Origin: Manihot esculenta
Taxonomy: Eukaryota > Streptophyta > Magnoliopsida > Malpighiales > Euphorbiaceae
Reading direction: 5' to 3'
DNA length: 64,000 nt
NCBI RefSeq assembly: GCF_001659605.2
Contig: NC_035164.2
Location: 19,314,000-19,377,999 of the forward strand
Position 1 is the stretch's first letter; every line of letters begins with the position of its first letter. The notes under the pieces are model-generated. The model saw only the letters and a program-made list of their open reading frames with translations, was not told where the DNA came from and did no database searches. Positions 20,713 to 32,689 of the stretch are shown piece by piece. Made by a program: the position numbers and the translations under genes.

Positions 20713-21216
20713 TCATTGGGATTTTTGGTGGTCATGTCTATCCCTGAGATGATGTGCTGTAATGCATTCCACGAGATCATGTTTTCAAATTATGGTTTAT
20801 AGTTCTGCTCATTGGGCTTGTATAGCTCATCCCTCTCCCCTATCCCCCAGGTTTGCAGGTTCAGAGTCCAGAGGGAGTGCAACAGGGTATGGAAGAAGAA
20901 GAGTTATGTAATAGCTAGTGTGGACATGTACATGTAAAGAGATTGTAGTTGTGTAATAAGATGTATAGACTTGTGCTTGATCAGTTAGAGTAATCCCTTA
21001 TTGTAGACACATGATCAGTTTATGTATGTTTCTTTTATTGTTAATGTATATGAGAAAACCAGGCTTAACATTATGAGTTAATAGAACAGAAATAGTGCAT
21101 GCACAGGTTAAGCCCACAAGTACACAGACAGTATAGCAGGCTTACTACGGGTCCCGGCGACCTTAAGTCGATCTGGATCCTAGTGCCGGTAGCAGTTCGG
21201 TTTCCGGGCTGTTACA

Positions 21217-24200
21217 CTTAGACCTTATAGGAAAGGCATTAGAATGTGTAAAAAGGCCATAAAAGTATGTCTTGACCGATGGAACTTGTACTCACTTACC
21301 TCTCTAGTTTATCTAGCTCCTACTCCCTAAATCCCCTATCCTATGAGCTCCTAAGGCTTTTTTTTTTCTTATTTTGCTTCTTTTCAATTTATGTTATTTT
21401 ATTTTATTTTTTTTGGCATAAAATAAACACTCAAGATACCCTTTAACCTATTTCACAGGCTTTGAAATTACATAGAGTTTTCATCGTTAGACTCTTCACT
21501 AACTTGGATATGAATGTAAACGTGGTGCCAAAATTAGGGATCTACAACCCTAAATGCTAAAATTGGTAATGCCACTACAATAAATTGTTTAATTTGAGTG
21601 TGGTCCAAAAAAGGACAAGACTGATGCACAAACTAATATTTAAAGATAACTTATATATCGTTATGGGTGCGTGAAATTTTCTTAACGGGTTAAGGTCTCA
21701 TCTTGCCATAACACCTACCACGAAACTCAAATATTTTAGCATTTGGTTAAAAGCGTATGAAATAAGTTGCCACTTTAATGAGAAGAGAGACAAATTGAAG
21801 GATGTGATCCAGGACTCACCTCTAGCAGAGGTCCACTATCCTTCATATTATATAATTTAATAGCCTAAGTTTGGGATAATGGATATGAAAGAGGTAAGGT
21901 ATTAGGTATCATTCTTGCATGGAATTTATCTTAGAACTAGTATCAATCTCTTATATTGTTTCTTATATCCTGTCGTAGTGTATTTAATAGGAAATCCCTT
22001 TTAGGCATATGCAAACTATTTATTATATTCGCATTGATCACTTAAAATACCTATTTCATGTGCATCCTTTAACTTAGACATGTAAAGTTTCTATTTGATT
22101 TAAGGCGAGAAATTAGTTATGCTAATTAGCCATACTTCTAAACATGCATCTCAAATCTAATTTTATAGTTAACTTGCCTTAAAATCATTATTACTTAATC
22201 ATTTTCATATCAAAGTGTAAATCACCCCTTAAGTATATAAAACCATATTTTTATTATGTAAAAAATTGCTTTGAGAAATTATTACGTGAGTTATCTAAAT
22301 TATTAATTATTTTCATATATATTTTAGTAAAGTGTATAAATAAATAAATATTAAAAGAATTGCTTTTAGAAATTACTACGTGAGTTATTTAAATTATTAA
22401 TTGTTTTCATATATATGTTAGTGAAGTGCATAAATAAATAATTATTAAAAAAAAGGATAAGAAGGAAATAATTAAAATCAACCAAATCCTAAACGGAAAA
22501 AAAAGAATGAGGAGAAAAGAATTAAATCCCAAAAAGAAAGGGAGGAGAAGAGAATTATTTACAAATCCAAAAATAACTAAAAGTAATTAAGTAAAAATTA
22601 ACTAAACTATTTCTAAGCTGTTACAAGATTTTAGACCCACCGCCCTTTGCAAAGGGTCGTCAAAGTACTCTATTATTGGGCCTCCATTCTTGATTGGACA
22701 TCCACCATATACTCCATTGGTCCGTCAAAGTAAGGCTTTGACATCAAATGGGAAGAGAGTATTTGGCAAAAAATATGACAAGTGGATTTTCTTTCATTCT
22801 TTGACATTACTTACTAAAATTAAAATTATCATAATTAGAAAATAAAAAAAAGAAAAAAAATAATTTAAAATATGATTAAAAAATAATTAAAAATATGGTA
22901 AGAAATAATAAAATAACAAGGCAAGAAACAATTAAATAAGACAAGCAATAATTGAAAACAAGGCGAAAAATAATTAAGATAAGCTACAGTAAGTTGAATA
23001 AAATTAGATTTAAAAAAAAAAAGGGAAACTAGATCCTAAGCAAGAAATGGCTCTTTCAAATTATAAGGTATATTCAACCATGATCCAAGCACCAAAGGGA
23101 ATTAACATCAAAATGCATGCTAATAACATGAAAATAAAGATTAAAATATAGGAAATCAGAAGCAATATTCTAATAATATAATTATAAAAAAAACTATTGA
23201 AAAATAATACCTAATTATTATAATTTCAGGCACTATAAAGTAAAATTATGGGAAAAAAAAATAGACATTCTACAAACATTGACCCTCCATTTAGAATTAA
23301 GAATTTCACAAGAATTCAATTCAATTTATTTATTTTCTAACAAAGATTTCAGTTATTTTTAATTTAAAAAATTTTCATTATAAAAGAATTAAAATTTTGT
23401 ATGATTTTACAAGAATTTATTTAAATTTTTTTCTTATAAAATGAATTAAGCTAAATAGGGGTGAATGAAAAAACCGACAAAGAATCACTCAAAAAGGATT
23501 TTTCATTTTTGAGTTATGGCCAATTCATTATGGTTATTTTAGAATATAACAATTGTAAACGCTGAGACTATATGCAATATGGCACTGTATTAAAGGCTAG
23601 ATCATGAAGACTCAAAGAATAAAAAATATTTTTATGCCAATGAGAAAATATTTCTTGAGAGTCTTTACCTTAGATTGAACAAAGAAAATAAAAGAAGAAA
23701 AGAGAGTGCAAGGGCGGTGGCAATGCAAAGGAATGAGAGAGGTTTTTTTTTTTCAAGTGAATTAAGAGAATCATGGGTGACTGTTAGGCCTGAAAGTGAG
23801 AGTGTGTGTTCAAGTTAGGGTTTTGGAAGAGAAAAATGAATTTATAGGTGGAAATCAAATTTGAAAAGAAATCTCACTTTCTCTTTCATTAGCTAGCTAG
23901 TTTAGTCTTGACTTGCTTCGAATATGTTGGAACTAAAATATAATTCTCGTTATCGGATCCTTACTACTTCAGATATGCATAAATACCTAATATAAAGTCA
24001 AGAGTCTAAAAAATCTATGCACTCATTAGTAAATAGCTTGCTACTGTTACGGGAAAGAACATAAAACATGTCAAAAGAAGAAATTGATAAAAATAAAAAT
24101 AACTTTCACAAAGTTGGATTTCAAAATGTAAATTTTCTAACAATTTTGCTATAAGAATTTTTGAGAAAATTTTTACAACCTTCTCTACTTATAACTCACA

Positions 24201-24283
24201 GCATAATCTTCCATTTTGAAATGCCTTTTCGGAAACTAAAGAAAAAGGAATTCAAAACACTGGAAAGGATTTTGAGACTTGAT
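21217..24283. other. AT-rich intergenic DNA between Tek-2 and the BXL gene
   Basis: About 3 kb without a recognisable gene. It is rich in A/T homopolymers, with a moderately GC-rich patch at about 22620-22780 that I cannot identify. The last part (24160-24283) is the likely 3' untranslated region and downstream flank of the minus-strand BXL gene. Confidence 0.6.
22265..22452 (+). repeat. Two-copy 94-bp tandem duplication
   Basis: Units starting ATTGCTTTGAGAAATTATTA (22265) and ATTGCTTTTAGAAATTACTA (22359) share GTGAGTTAT.TAAATTATTAATT and ATAAATAAATA blocks at the same spacing. They differ by scattered substitutions, so the duplication is not recent. Confidence 0.8.
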
Positions 24284-27200
24284 TCAAATCCTCACAGTGA
24301 AGGAATGTCTGAGGCTCCCAACATGAAGAACATGCTCTCCCAAGGCAACTTTTCGGTTTCCGAATTCATCAGTGACACCCAAATGCTTGCAAACATCCAC
24401 CTTAAATCTCACCAATGACTGTGTTTGTGCATCCAAAGAAACTTTCTCAAAATCCACTAAGTGCTTCTGTGGTGAGTTATGCACTGATGGAGGTGTAGAG
24501 AACAAAAACACCGTATGGCCTCCTCTAATTTTTCCTATATTTTTAATTTTTAAATGTACATCAAATGCCAAATTTTGACAAGTCTGCTCAACAGCATTAA
24601 TTGATGTGCAGTTTGAAGATCGACAAGTATGATCTTCCTCCAACTGTACAGGTACTAATTTAGGTGCTTGAACTAGTTTGTGCTCAAATTTGGAATAGCT
24701 CAGCCCATCTCCAAATGAATAAACAGTTTCTCCTGTGTAGAATCTGTAGGTTCTACCAGGATAGCCAGAGGAAGGATCAGGTCGCATGTTCATGTTTGTC
24801 ATTGGTACTTTGTCCACATATGATTGTGGATACCATGTCATTGGAAGTCTTCCACCTGAGAAATAATACTTTAACTTAGACTATGTTTAGTTGGAGTAAC
24901 TTAGCAAGGGAAGTTTAACTTCCTAGGAAATTAACTTCCCTGGAACTACACCGTTTTTTAAATTTTGATAAAAAAACGAGACCTTACTTCATATATCCTA
25001 AGGAAGGAGACTAAAATAAAAAAAAAATACTTACTTGGATTGTAATACCCAAAAATCACATCAGCTATGGCAGCTCCACCAGCTTCGCCAGGGTAACCAA
25101 CCCATAATATGCTTGTGATTTTGTCATTAGTCTTTGCAAATGATATATCCATGCCCCCTCCAGACATTATAACAAGAATCACAGGTCCCTTGGAAACATT
25201 TGCAACTTGTGTTATTAGAAGTTGTTGTTGTCCAGGAAGAAGAAGATCGACCCTGTCACGACTCTCTGCCTCAATGGATTGATCAGCACCCATGACAAGC
25301 ACAACAGCATCTGCGGAGGCTGCTACCTTCTTAGCATCATCCACTTGGGCTGTGGCACATGCAACATTAGAGCAGCCTGCTTGATAAGTGGTTGCAACTG
25401 ATGCTGTTAGTCCTTGCAAAGGGGTCGTATATTTACATGGGGTACCTATAATATCAATTAACAAATTGAGTTCCATGTTAAAAAATATATTTTTACACTT
25501 CACAACGAAGAAAAGAAGATATTAACCAAATGGGACATATAAGACATGAAGAAAAAATTCAAGATTGAGTAAAGTTCTCAAGTCATACCCTCATAGTTCC
25601 CGATCATTGTTTTTGTGACATTGGCATTGGGTCCAATTACTGCCAAGTTTTTTATGGTAGTGGGAGATAGAGGTAGTGATCCTGGAGTATTCTTAAGCAA
25701 TACAATTCCTTGCCTTGCAGCTTCACGAGCTAAATCTTGGTTCTCTTGTGTACAAACATCTTTTGGACCAAGCTTTCCGTAGAGTTGCTTGCTAGGATCA
25801 CCATCAAAGAAACCAAGTCTCATCAAAGTGGCAAAATTGTTCGAGACAGCCTTATCAATGGCAGACTCATTTACTAATCCAGCTTTTACTGCTGCTTCCG
25901 TGTGTTGGCCTAGGAAAGATCCACAATTAAGATCCAATCCTGCCAATATAGCTTTAGCTGCAGCTTCTTCTGGTGTTTTGGTGTAATGTTGGGAGTTATA
26001 GAACACATCAACTGAATCACAGTCAGAAACAATATATCTACAGAAACCAAATATTTCTGTAAGCCAAATGATTAAATATAAAATTATAAAATTATAGTTG
26101 CAGCTGCGAAAATTCTAGAGGACAAGTACATACCCATTTAATTTCCATTGGCCTCGGATAACCCCAGAAAGAAGGTCTGGATCAGCACATGTAGGCTTAC
26201 CATTTACCTGATTATAGGAACACATGACACTAGCAACATTCCCATCAAGAACACAACTCTTGAATGGCGGTTGAAATGTATCATCCATGTCTTGCTTTGT
26301 TACCTAAAACATCAAAATTCAAAAGTAACCAACCTTTTAAGAATGACATTATATAATTGAATGAGATTCAATTCAATAAATATTAAGTAATTACCACTGC
26401 ATTAAAATGGTAACGATCCGTTCCTTTCCAATTATCTAAATCATAGGCTGTATAATGTTTACAACAGGCAGCAACCTTAAGCCTATTTTGATCACCATCA
26501 TCCCTCTGTTGCAAACCTCTTACATAGCCTGATCCATACTTGCTTGAAAGTAATGGGTCTTCACCTGGTGTCTCTTGGCCTCTTCCCCATCTGGGATCAC
26601 GAAATATGTTAATATTTGGTGACCAAAACGTCAAGCCTGCCAATCCCACATTGTACATAGCCCTAGCTTCAGTAGAAACCACCTTGCAAGAACAATGGCA
26701 TCTTGATTTGTTAGGTTATTTGCACATAATGGCACGTTGCTTAAGTGGATGAGTTAGCTGGATTTTGTTAACCAAAGCTTTCAAAAGAGGTAGAATCCTT
26801 CCTAAGTAAGTTACTGATTTTAATAAGGATAAACAGTCAACCATTTGTTTTTATCAGAATCGTACTTCAATCGACAAACCATGCAAGCTGGAACCTCTTT
26901 ACTAAAATCTATCACAATTACAATTCCAACAACCTTCCTCCAACAACTGCATAAATATATAATGATGTCCACACCAGAATTGTCAGTATCCAATGCAACA
27001 TCCAGCTATCTTTGACAAAAATAAAAGAATAGCAACAACCACGAGACGTAATACCTACTTCAGTTGAACAGCCATATCTCCATCTAGACTAACCACGGTC
27101 CTTCAAGTTTGAAATCGGACCAGAATGCTTGCGGTTTAGTTTGGTCTATAATTAGACCGGTGCTCTATGCACAATTAACCTGAGCCAAAAGCATTTTTCT

Positions 27201-28238
27201 TTTTCTTTTAAATCAGATTGAACTAATTCGAACCCATACTTCTTCTAAAAGAATGAAATTTTTTACCGTTTGATTATCTCAAATCAAATCAAATTGAAAC
27301 TGGGATTTGAGAGACTTATTCCGCATTAGTTTGAGAAATTAAAATCAGACTAGACCCGCCCACTGTTCTATCTCCATCCTCTCACATCTATTCACATATT
27401 TTGGCCAGGAGAAGAGAATCCTATTGTAAAAATAGATATTTTTACCTTAAATAACTGAGACAGCAGCATTTGACATCATTTGACAGGTTTTCTTCTTAAA
27501 GTGGGAATATTTATTACATCTTTCGACGCTCTGCTTTTTATTATTTAGTATATCACAATTTTACCATGTTTTAAATTTCTTTGCAATGCAAATCTTAAAT
27601 ATTTTTAGAAAAATAATTATACATCTGGAAGAAGAAGAGGAAGAACAATATTGATGATGAAGAGAGGACGGCTTGAAGATAGCCAAACAGCAATGGGCTC
27701 ATAACTAGCCAATGCATTTAATTTCCATCCATTCACTAACTGATTAAACATCAAATGAAGATACTGAGACAAGAGAAATGGTGTAGTAATTTTATACCTT
27801 TCCGATGGCTTCAAAAAGGGAAGCGTTGAAGGAAGCAGCAGTTAAGATGACCTGAGGAAAGCTTGTAGCTCCTGGGACGACATTGGAGAAATGTGTGCCA
27901 GGACCCACATAAGAGACCCCATGTAAAGCCTCAGACCACCATTCATACCTTGGTATCCCAAGTCTACTCACACTTCCAGCACTATTAACCAAGAAACTAA
28001 TTTTCTCTTGCAATGTGAGTCTCTTCACAAGGTCTACAACTCTGTCATTGATTCCCAATGAAGTATTGCAGAAACCGAAACTTGCCAATGATGGATTGCT
28101 CACAACATTGCAGGCAAAAACAGGCGATGATTGTGCTAAAACTCTAGCTTTTGAAGTTAACAAACAGAAACAAAAACAATGAAAAAAGCAGAGGAAAACA
28201 GAGACCTTAGGCGCTCTGTTTAGAGGAGCAGAACCCAT
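24284..28238 (-). CDS. BXL4: Beta-D-xylosidase/alpha-L-arabinofuranosidase, GH3, BXL3/BXL4-like
   Basis: Six exons on the minus strand: 28238-27798, 26682-26395, 26303-26134, 26037-25589, 25445-25035, 24855-24284. All introns are GT-AG, phases are consistent and the total is 2331 nt (776 aa plus TGA). The protein is a secreted cell-wall enzyme that removes xylose and arabinose from xylan/arabinan side chains. A signal peptide (residues 1-35, hydrophobic core [14 protein letters not shown], ending VLA) precedes the GH3 N-domain (about 70-330; [37 protein letters not shown]), with the nucleophile Asp305 in VSDCDS. The GH3 C-domain (about 395-620) contains [14 protein letters not shown] with the candidate acid/base Glu, and a fibronectin-III-like tail ends the protein. 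The sequence [16 protein letters not shown] and TFQPPFKSC favour BXL3/BXL4 over BXL1/BXL2. Intron 1 is unusually long (1115 bp). No inactivating lesion is visible. Confidence 0.95.
26683..27797 (-). other. Long first intron of BXL (1115 bp)
   Basis: The donor is AAG|GTATAA and the acceptor GCAAG|GTGG. The other four introns are 91-179 bp. The middle (about 27090-27370) is less AT-rich than the rest and could be an old inserted repeat, but I saw no clear terminal inverted repeats. Confidence 0.7.
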
Positions 28239-28540
28239 GAAAGATTGTGAAACCTTGAAAGAATGAAATGATGAGAAATGAAGAAAAACGGGGTATCTTT
28301 CTTGAAACTATAAGCTGGTAGTATATATTTTCATAAGAGGAGGGGAGGGCAAATTTTGTTTTGTAGCAGCCCGTGATAGATAATTGGAAGGGAAATAAAA
28401 AAGGGTAATGTAAATATAAATAATATAAATTTCGGCAGAGACCAAATGGGGGAATCTATTAATGGAAGAGTAGGGGAAAGGCTACTATAAAACAAGTCAA
28501 GTCCGTGATGGGTTTCTCGTCTTCTATTTGAGGGATGCTT
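28239..28540 (-). promoter_or_regulatory. Likely BXL 5' UTR and core promoter
   Basis: On the minus strand an AT run containing TATATACTA (plus-strand 28318-28333, GTAGTATATATTTTC) lies about 85-95 bp upstream of the ATG and is the best TATA candidate. Beyond it is DNA with no other gene. The start site itself cannot be read. Confidence 0.4.
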
Positions 28541-28563
28541 TTGTCTACAAGTTCTGCCTCCGG

Positions 28564-28595
<32 letters not shown>

Positions 28596-28641
28596 TTTGT
28601 CTACTAGTTCTGCCTCCGAGAGAGAGAGAGAGAGAGAGATG
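28541..28641. repeat. Duplicated GA microsatellite upstream of BXL
   Basis: Two (GA)n tracts (28565-28590 and 28618-28639) each follow the same leader, TTTGTCTAC[A/T]AGTTCTGCCTCC. This is a tandem duplication of a leader-plus-microsatellite unit about 55 bp long, some 300-400 bp upstream of the BXL start. GA/CT tracts near plant promoters can bind GAGA-binding (BPC) proteins; a role here is inference. Confidence 0.85.
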
Positions 28642-28769
28642 GAAGGGGCTGGGGGAGTACGCTACTGAATGCAGTATTGAGGCAGACGAAAGTTATTATA
28701 TCGCGCCAAATTGTAAGGTTTGGCGAGATATTTTGGCTATTTTGGCTGACATTTCGGTTTTTATCTAAC

Positions 28770-29490
28770 CTCACGGCTTGTGCGTATGTATATATCCTGC
28801 CGTGTTAAAAGCTTAAAAAAATTATTATTTAGTTTTTATATTACGAAAAATTTTTTATTTAATTTTTTATTTTAAAAATATATTAAAATATTTTTAATAT
28901 TTAAAAAAATAATTATTATTTTTTTTAATTTTAATCATTAATTATTATAAAAAAATTTTAAAATGTCTGCTACAAGTAAGAATTATTAATATGCTTTTTA
29001 AAAATTTAAAAAATTAATTAATGATTTTTTTTAAATTATAAAAATTAAATAATAAAATATTTGACAATTAAAATTAATAAAGAGATTCGCTGTAAACGTT
29101 AAGTATATTTTAATATATTTTTTAATATCAAAAGACCGACCAATGAATTTTTTCACATTATAATAGTAATCTCAAATACTAATTCTGCAAAATATGATAA
29201 AGTAAATTTATTATTTAATTTCTATATTATATAAAATTTATTTATTAATCTTTTTATTTTAAAAAATATATTAAAACGTTTTAATTTTTTTATTAATTTT
29301 AACTGTTAAATATTTTACTATTTAGTTCTTATACTTTGAAAAAAAATTATTAATTGGTTGCTCGAACTAATTAATATACTTTTAAAAACGTCAAAGATGT
29401 TTTAGTGGGACCAACGTTCAGTCTTTTTTTTAAGAAGTTAATTTCATTGTTTCTTGTCACTAAAGAGCACAACATGTGAAAAAATATTTA
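28770..29490. other. AT-rich spacer with related degenerate repeat units
   Basis: No gene. Units reading TTATTTAGTTTTTATATTA, ATTTAATTTCTATATTATA and TATTTAGTTCTTATACTTTG recur at about 28827, 29212 and 29322, each followed by AAAAATATATTAAAA-like DNA. The same kind of unit appears at 44490-44760. Confidence 0.5.
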
Positions 29491-29509
29491 GCTAACTGTT
29501 ATTGATAAA

Positions 29510-30560
29510 ATTTTTTCAGATTATAAATATTTCAGGTGTGGAAAATGTCTCGGTAATCTAACTTGGCAAGCTTATAGGATCTGAGCGAATGACCTTTGAG
29601 AACTTAAATGATCCTTTCTAGTTTTCACTCAACTTACTAGACCCAGCATTACTGCTTATTACATTTATTCTTTTAAAGACTAGGCCCTCCATGTTAAATA
29701 CACATGGTCAAACTTTACTATTAAACATTCTGGACATCTTATTTTTGTAAATCGCCATTCTGATTGCAGTTTTTTCTCGTATAAATTCAATTTAATCTAA
29801 ATTGAATTGCATTTCTTCAAGATTTCCTGAAATTTCAGAGTATTGTATTTTGAAGCTGCTTACTTAAATTTCCACGGGATAACTGCCTCGGTCCCATATA
29901 CAAGAGAAAAGGACGTTTCTTCTGTGGCTATCTTTAGGGTTATTCTGTATGCCCATAGTATGTGGGGCAATTCCTCATGCCAGTTGTCTTTGGCTTTTTT
30001 GAGTCTTTTCTTTTAGTCCTTGTAGGATGGTCCTATTTGTAACCTTAGTCATTTTATTGATTTGTAGGTGATAGACTGAGCTGAACCTTAAGTCAATCTC
30101 CCATTTTCAACCTAGAGCTCGCAAACTGAGTCTCAGGTAATTACTACCTCTAGAATTTCAAACCGAGTGAAGATGTTTTCGCTGACAAAGGAGATCGCTT
30201 GTTGGGTAGTGATGGACTGCACTGCTTTAGCTTCGGTCCACTTGCTAAAATGATCCACTACCATGATTACAAACTTTCTCGACTCGATTGCCTTCTAAAA
30301 CGGGCCAAGGATGTCTGTCCCCACTGAAAGAGAGGCCAGGAGCTTCCAATTACTACTTGCATCTCTCTCGTGGTTCTTGGGACGTTCGCATGTACTCAAC
30401 ATCTTCGACACTTCTGGACAAGCTACTTCGCATCTTGCATTATCATTGACCAGTAGCATCCTTATTTGAATTCTTTCTGGGAGATTGTCTGAGCTCCTTC
30501 ATGGCTCCCGCAATCGCCTTCATGAATGTCCTTGAGGATTTCCTAGCCTTCTTCCTCCAT
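29510..30560 (-). pseudogene. Integrase remnant of Tat-1
   Basis: On the minus strand, HDIHEGDCGSH and a later C-x2-C pattern (about 30540-30380) recall the zinc-binding region. TEAKAVQSITTQQAISF (about 30240-30190) and [13 protein letters not shown] with VYGTEAVIP (about 29985-29875) match the core and the segment after it in Tat elements. The second catalytic Asp region is broken by a stop. Frames change repeatedly. Confidence 0.75.
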
Positions 30561-30649
30561 AACACAATGCAGCCATGGCTGAGTTGAGGACCTCCTGTAC
30601 AACCATCCATCAATTAGTGCATATTTAGAGGATTTTCTTATTACCTGTT

Positions 30650-31230
30650 TGGCCAACAATTCATTAGGCTGGTAGATCATCTTGTGTCAAGAACTTGTAT
30701 ATGGGCGTCATCCACAATTCCCTTTCCTCTATGGAAAAAGTCTCTTCTTCATTAGTTGTTGCAGTGTGCAGTTCTTCAAACTGAAATGGTTGAGTTAAGT
30801 ATTGTTCACCTGTCGCCGCTATTTTGGCTAGAAAATCCACCTCTTCGTTGTCATCTCTCGCCATCTAGCGAAGCTCGCAGCTGCCCTGTCCGTCTTTGAT
30901 TCTCTCCATTTTAGATTGAATTTTTTCCTCATATTTGATAAGATTCAGTTTTCGGACTTTAAATTGTCCCTAGCACTGATTAACAGCCAACTGTGAGTCA
31001 CTAAAAATAGTAGATTTCTGTATATATAATTCTTTGATGATTCTTAGGATCATTATTACAGCCTTGTACTCATCTACATTGTTGGTAGCATTGAAAGTGA
31101 GTTTTGTTGAATACCGAAGCTTAATACCGGTTTGACTCTACAACAATATCCCAATTTTAGAACCCCCCAACTTCACAATCTCCATCTGCCTATACCTTCC
31201 ACTCTTTCATGGTTGGTTCAGAGGATTTTG
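30650..31230 (-). pseudogene. Second (archaeal-type) RNase H remnant of Tat-1
   Basis: Minus-strand text includes GIKLRYSTKLTFNATNNVDE, YKAVIMILR and IFSDSQLAVNQ, then DDNEEVDFLAKIA near 30835. In Tat elements a block reading ATNNxAEYEAL with YSDSQLVVNQ is the additional RNase H acquired from plants/archaea-type enzymes. Interior stops (for example after VNQC) show it is dead. Confidence 0.75.
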
Positions 31231-31234
31231 AAGA

Positions 31235-31620
31235 CTCTAACGACGAAGTTATTTCTGCGATAAAATCGATTACTGCATGAGCTTTCATGCCCTTTCTTGG
31301 GACGTACCAGATATCAAAAGCTGACAATATTACCACCCAGGTGGATAGCCGCCTTGATAGTTCCGGCCTATGTAGAACCTTTCATAGAGGATAATCTGTC
31401 CTGACTTCTATAGTGTGTGATTCGAAGTATGGACGTAGTTTTGTAGCTAACATTAGGACTGCAAGCGCCAACTTTTTGAGAGGAGGTAATTTAGCTCTAC
31501 TCCCTTAAAGACTTGGCCAGCATAGTAAATTGAGTTTTTTTCCCCATTGTTCTCACGAACGAGCATTGAGCAAACCGTTTTCTACGTCACAAATAAGTAC
31601 ATAAATAAAACTTCACCTTT
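31235..31620 (-). pseudogene. Gypsy RNase H remnant of Tat-1
   Basis: Reads VRENNGEKNSIYYAGQVFKG, LALAVLMLATKLRPYFESH, VRTDYPL and ELSRRLSTWVVILSAFDI on the minus strand, typical of the RNase H that follows RT in Ty3/gypsy elements. A stop follows TDYPL. Confidence 0.75.
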
Positions 31621-32400
31621 GACAGGCAAGCTTAGCAATGGGAGAGATGATAGAAAGGTTTTCAAACTTTTAAATGCTTCTACACATTCTTCCCCCCATA
31701 CAAACTTACCTTTGCCTTTTAAACATTTAAAAAAAGGAGACACCTTCTGGTTAAGCATGATATAAACTAGTCCAGGGCTGTGACTCATCCATTCAACTTC
31801 TGTACTTCATTAATGGTTTTAGGTGCTTCCATATTTCAGATGGCACTGATCTTTTCAGGGTTTGTTTCTATGCCTCTTTCTAAAACTATATGCCTCAAAA
31901 ACTTCCCGGCTTTTATTCTGAAAGTGCACTTTTCAGGGTTTAGTTTTATACCTGCTTTTTTCAGTACGTGAAAGACTTTTCAGATATTATCTGGATGGTC
32001 TTCCAATGATCGATTTTTTACCACCATGTTATCCATGTATACTTCGAATGTTGACCCCACCATATCTTTAAAGATGCTAGACACTAGCTTTTGGTAAGTT
32101 TTTAGTCCAAATGGCATTACCTTAGAATAGAAAACTCCTTAATCTATAATGAACAGAATTTTCTCTGCATCCTCGATATCCATCATGGTTTGGTGGTAAC
32201 CTGAAATGGCATCAAGAAAGGAAACCACAGTTTTATTCGATTTTAAATCTACTAACCTATTGATAGATAGTAATAGGTAATGATTTTTTGGACATGCTTT
32301 ATTCAAGTCAGTAAAATATATACATATCCTCCATTTTTCATTGGCTTTCTTCACCAGGACCACATTGGCGAGCCATGTGGGGTGCCAAACTTTCTTTATT
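31621..32400 (-). pseudogene. Reverse transcriptase remnant of Tat-1
   Basis: The minus-strand 32363-32139 frame reads LVKKANEKWRICIYFTDLNK and SFLDAISGYHQ. Further left, EVYMDNMVVKNRSLEDHP corresponds to the active site, where the usual YVDDM has become YMDNM, so the second catalytic Asp is Asn. FKCLKGKGKFVWGEECVEAF (31730-31660) is the RT-RNase H connection. Stops separate these pieces. Confidence 0.85.
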
Positions 32401-32689
32401 AATCATGCACTTAATAGCTTGTTAACCTCTCCTTTGTTTATCTACTGCCTCTCTAGTGCAAACCTTCTTTTCTTTTGTTGGACCGATTTGACTGCTTTAT
32501 CAATAGACAACTTATGCGTGATGAGAGCCGGGTCCATCCCTATTACAACTTTTGAAGACCAAGCGAAAGTGGTCACTCGGTATTTTAGCAACTCTATTAA
32601 ATGGTTCTTTGTTTCACCAGTTAATATAGTATCAAACCGTACCTTTTGATTCTTAACTAGCTGGACCTCTTCTACTGGATTTACTGGCT

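Larger units (their letters stand above)
5627..21216 (+). mobile_element. Tek-2, host Tekay-type chromovirus, split by Tek-1 and Tek-3
   Basis: Tek-2 sequence occupies 5627-7523 and 16434-21216; the 8.9 kb between them is Tek-3. Its 5' LTR and gag start lie left of Tek-1, outside the window. Gag, protease, RT, RNase H, integrase and chromodomain follow in one frame, then a polypurine tract and a 2068-bp 3' LTR. It is dead: three in-frame TAG codons and changed active-site residues are present, besides the two insertions. The base order of layers is Tek-2 first, then Tek-1 and Tek-3. Confidence 0.93.
19149..21216 (+). repeat. Tek-2 3' LTR (2068 bp)
   Basis: Starts TGTAATACCCGGCTCGAG and ends CCGGGCTGTTACA. 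It carries upstream palindromes (19329-19397), a TATA box, a downstream palindrome cluster (19952-20180, three TTTCGTC-plus-palindrome units), the CCTGGCC array (20551-20712) and the TTGCAG acceptor-like site near 20858. Non-element DNA beginning CTTAG follows and is the expected right half of its target duplication. Confidence 0.93.

Noticed and set aside
27090..27370. A possible transposon inside BXL intron 1
   Set aside because: Composition changes slightly, but I could not find inverted ends or a target duplication, so I do not list it as an element.
28535..28768. Frame of 77 codons rich in Arg-Glu repeats
   Set aside because: It is the translation of the GA microsatellite upstream of BXL.
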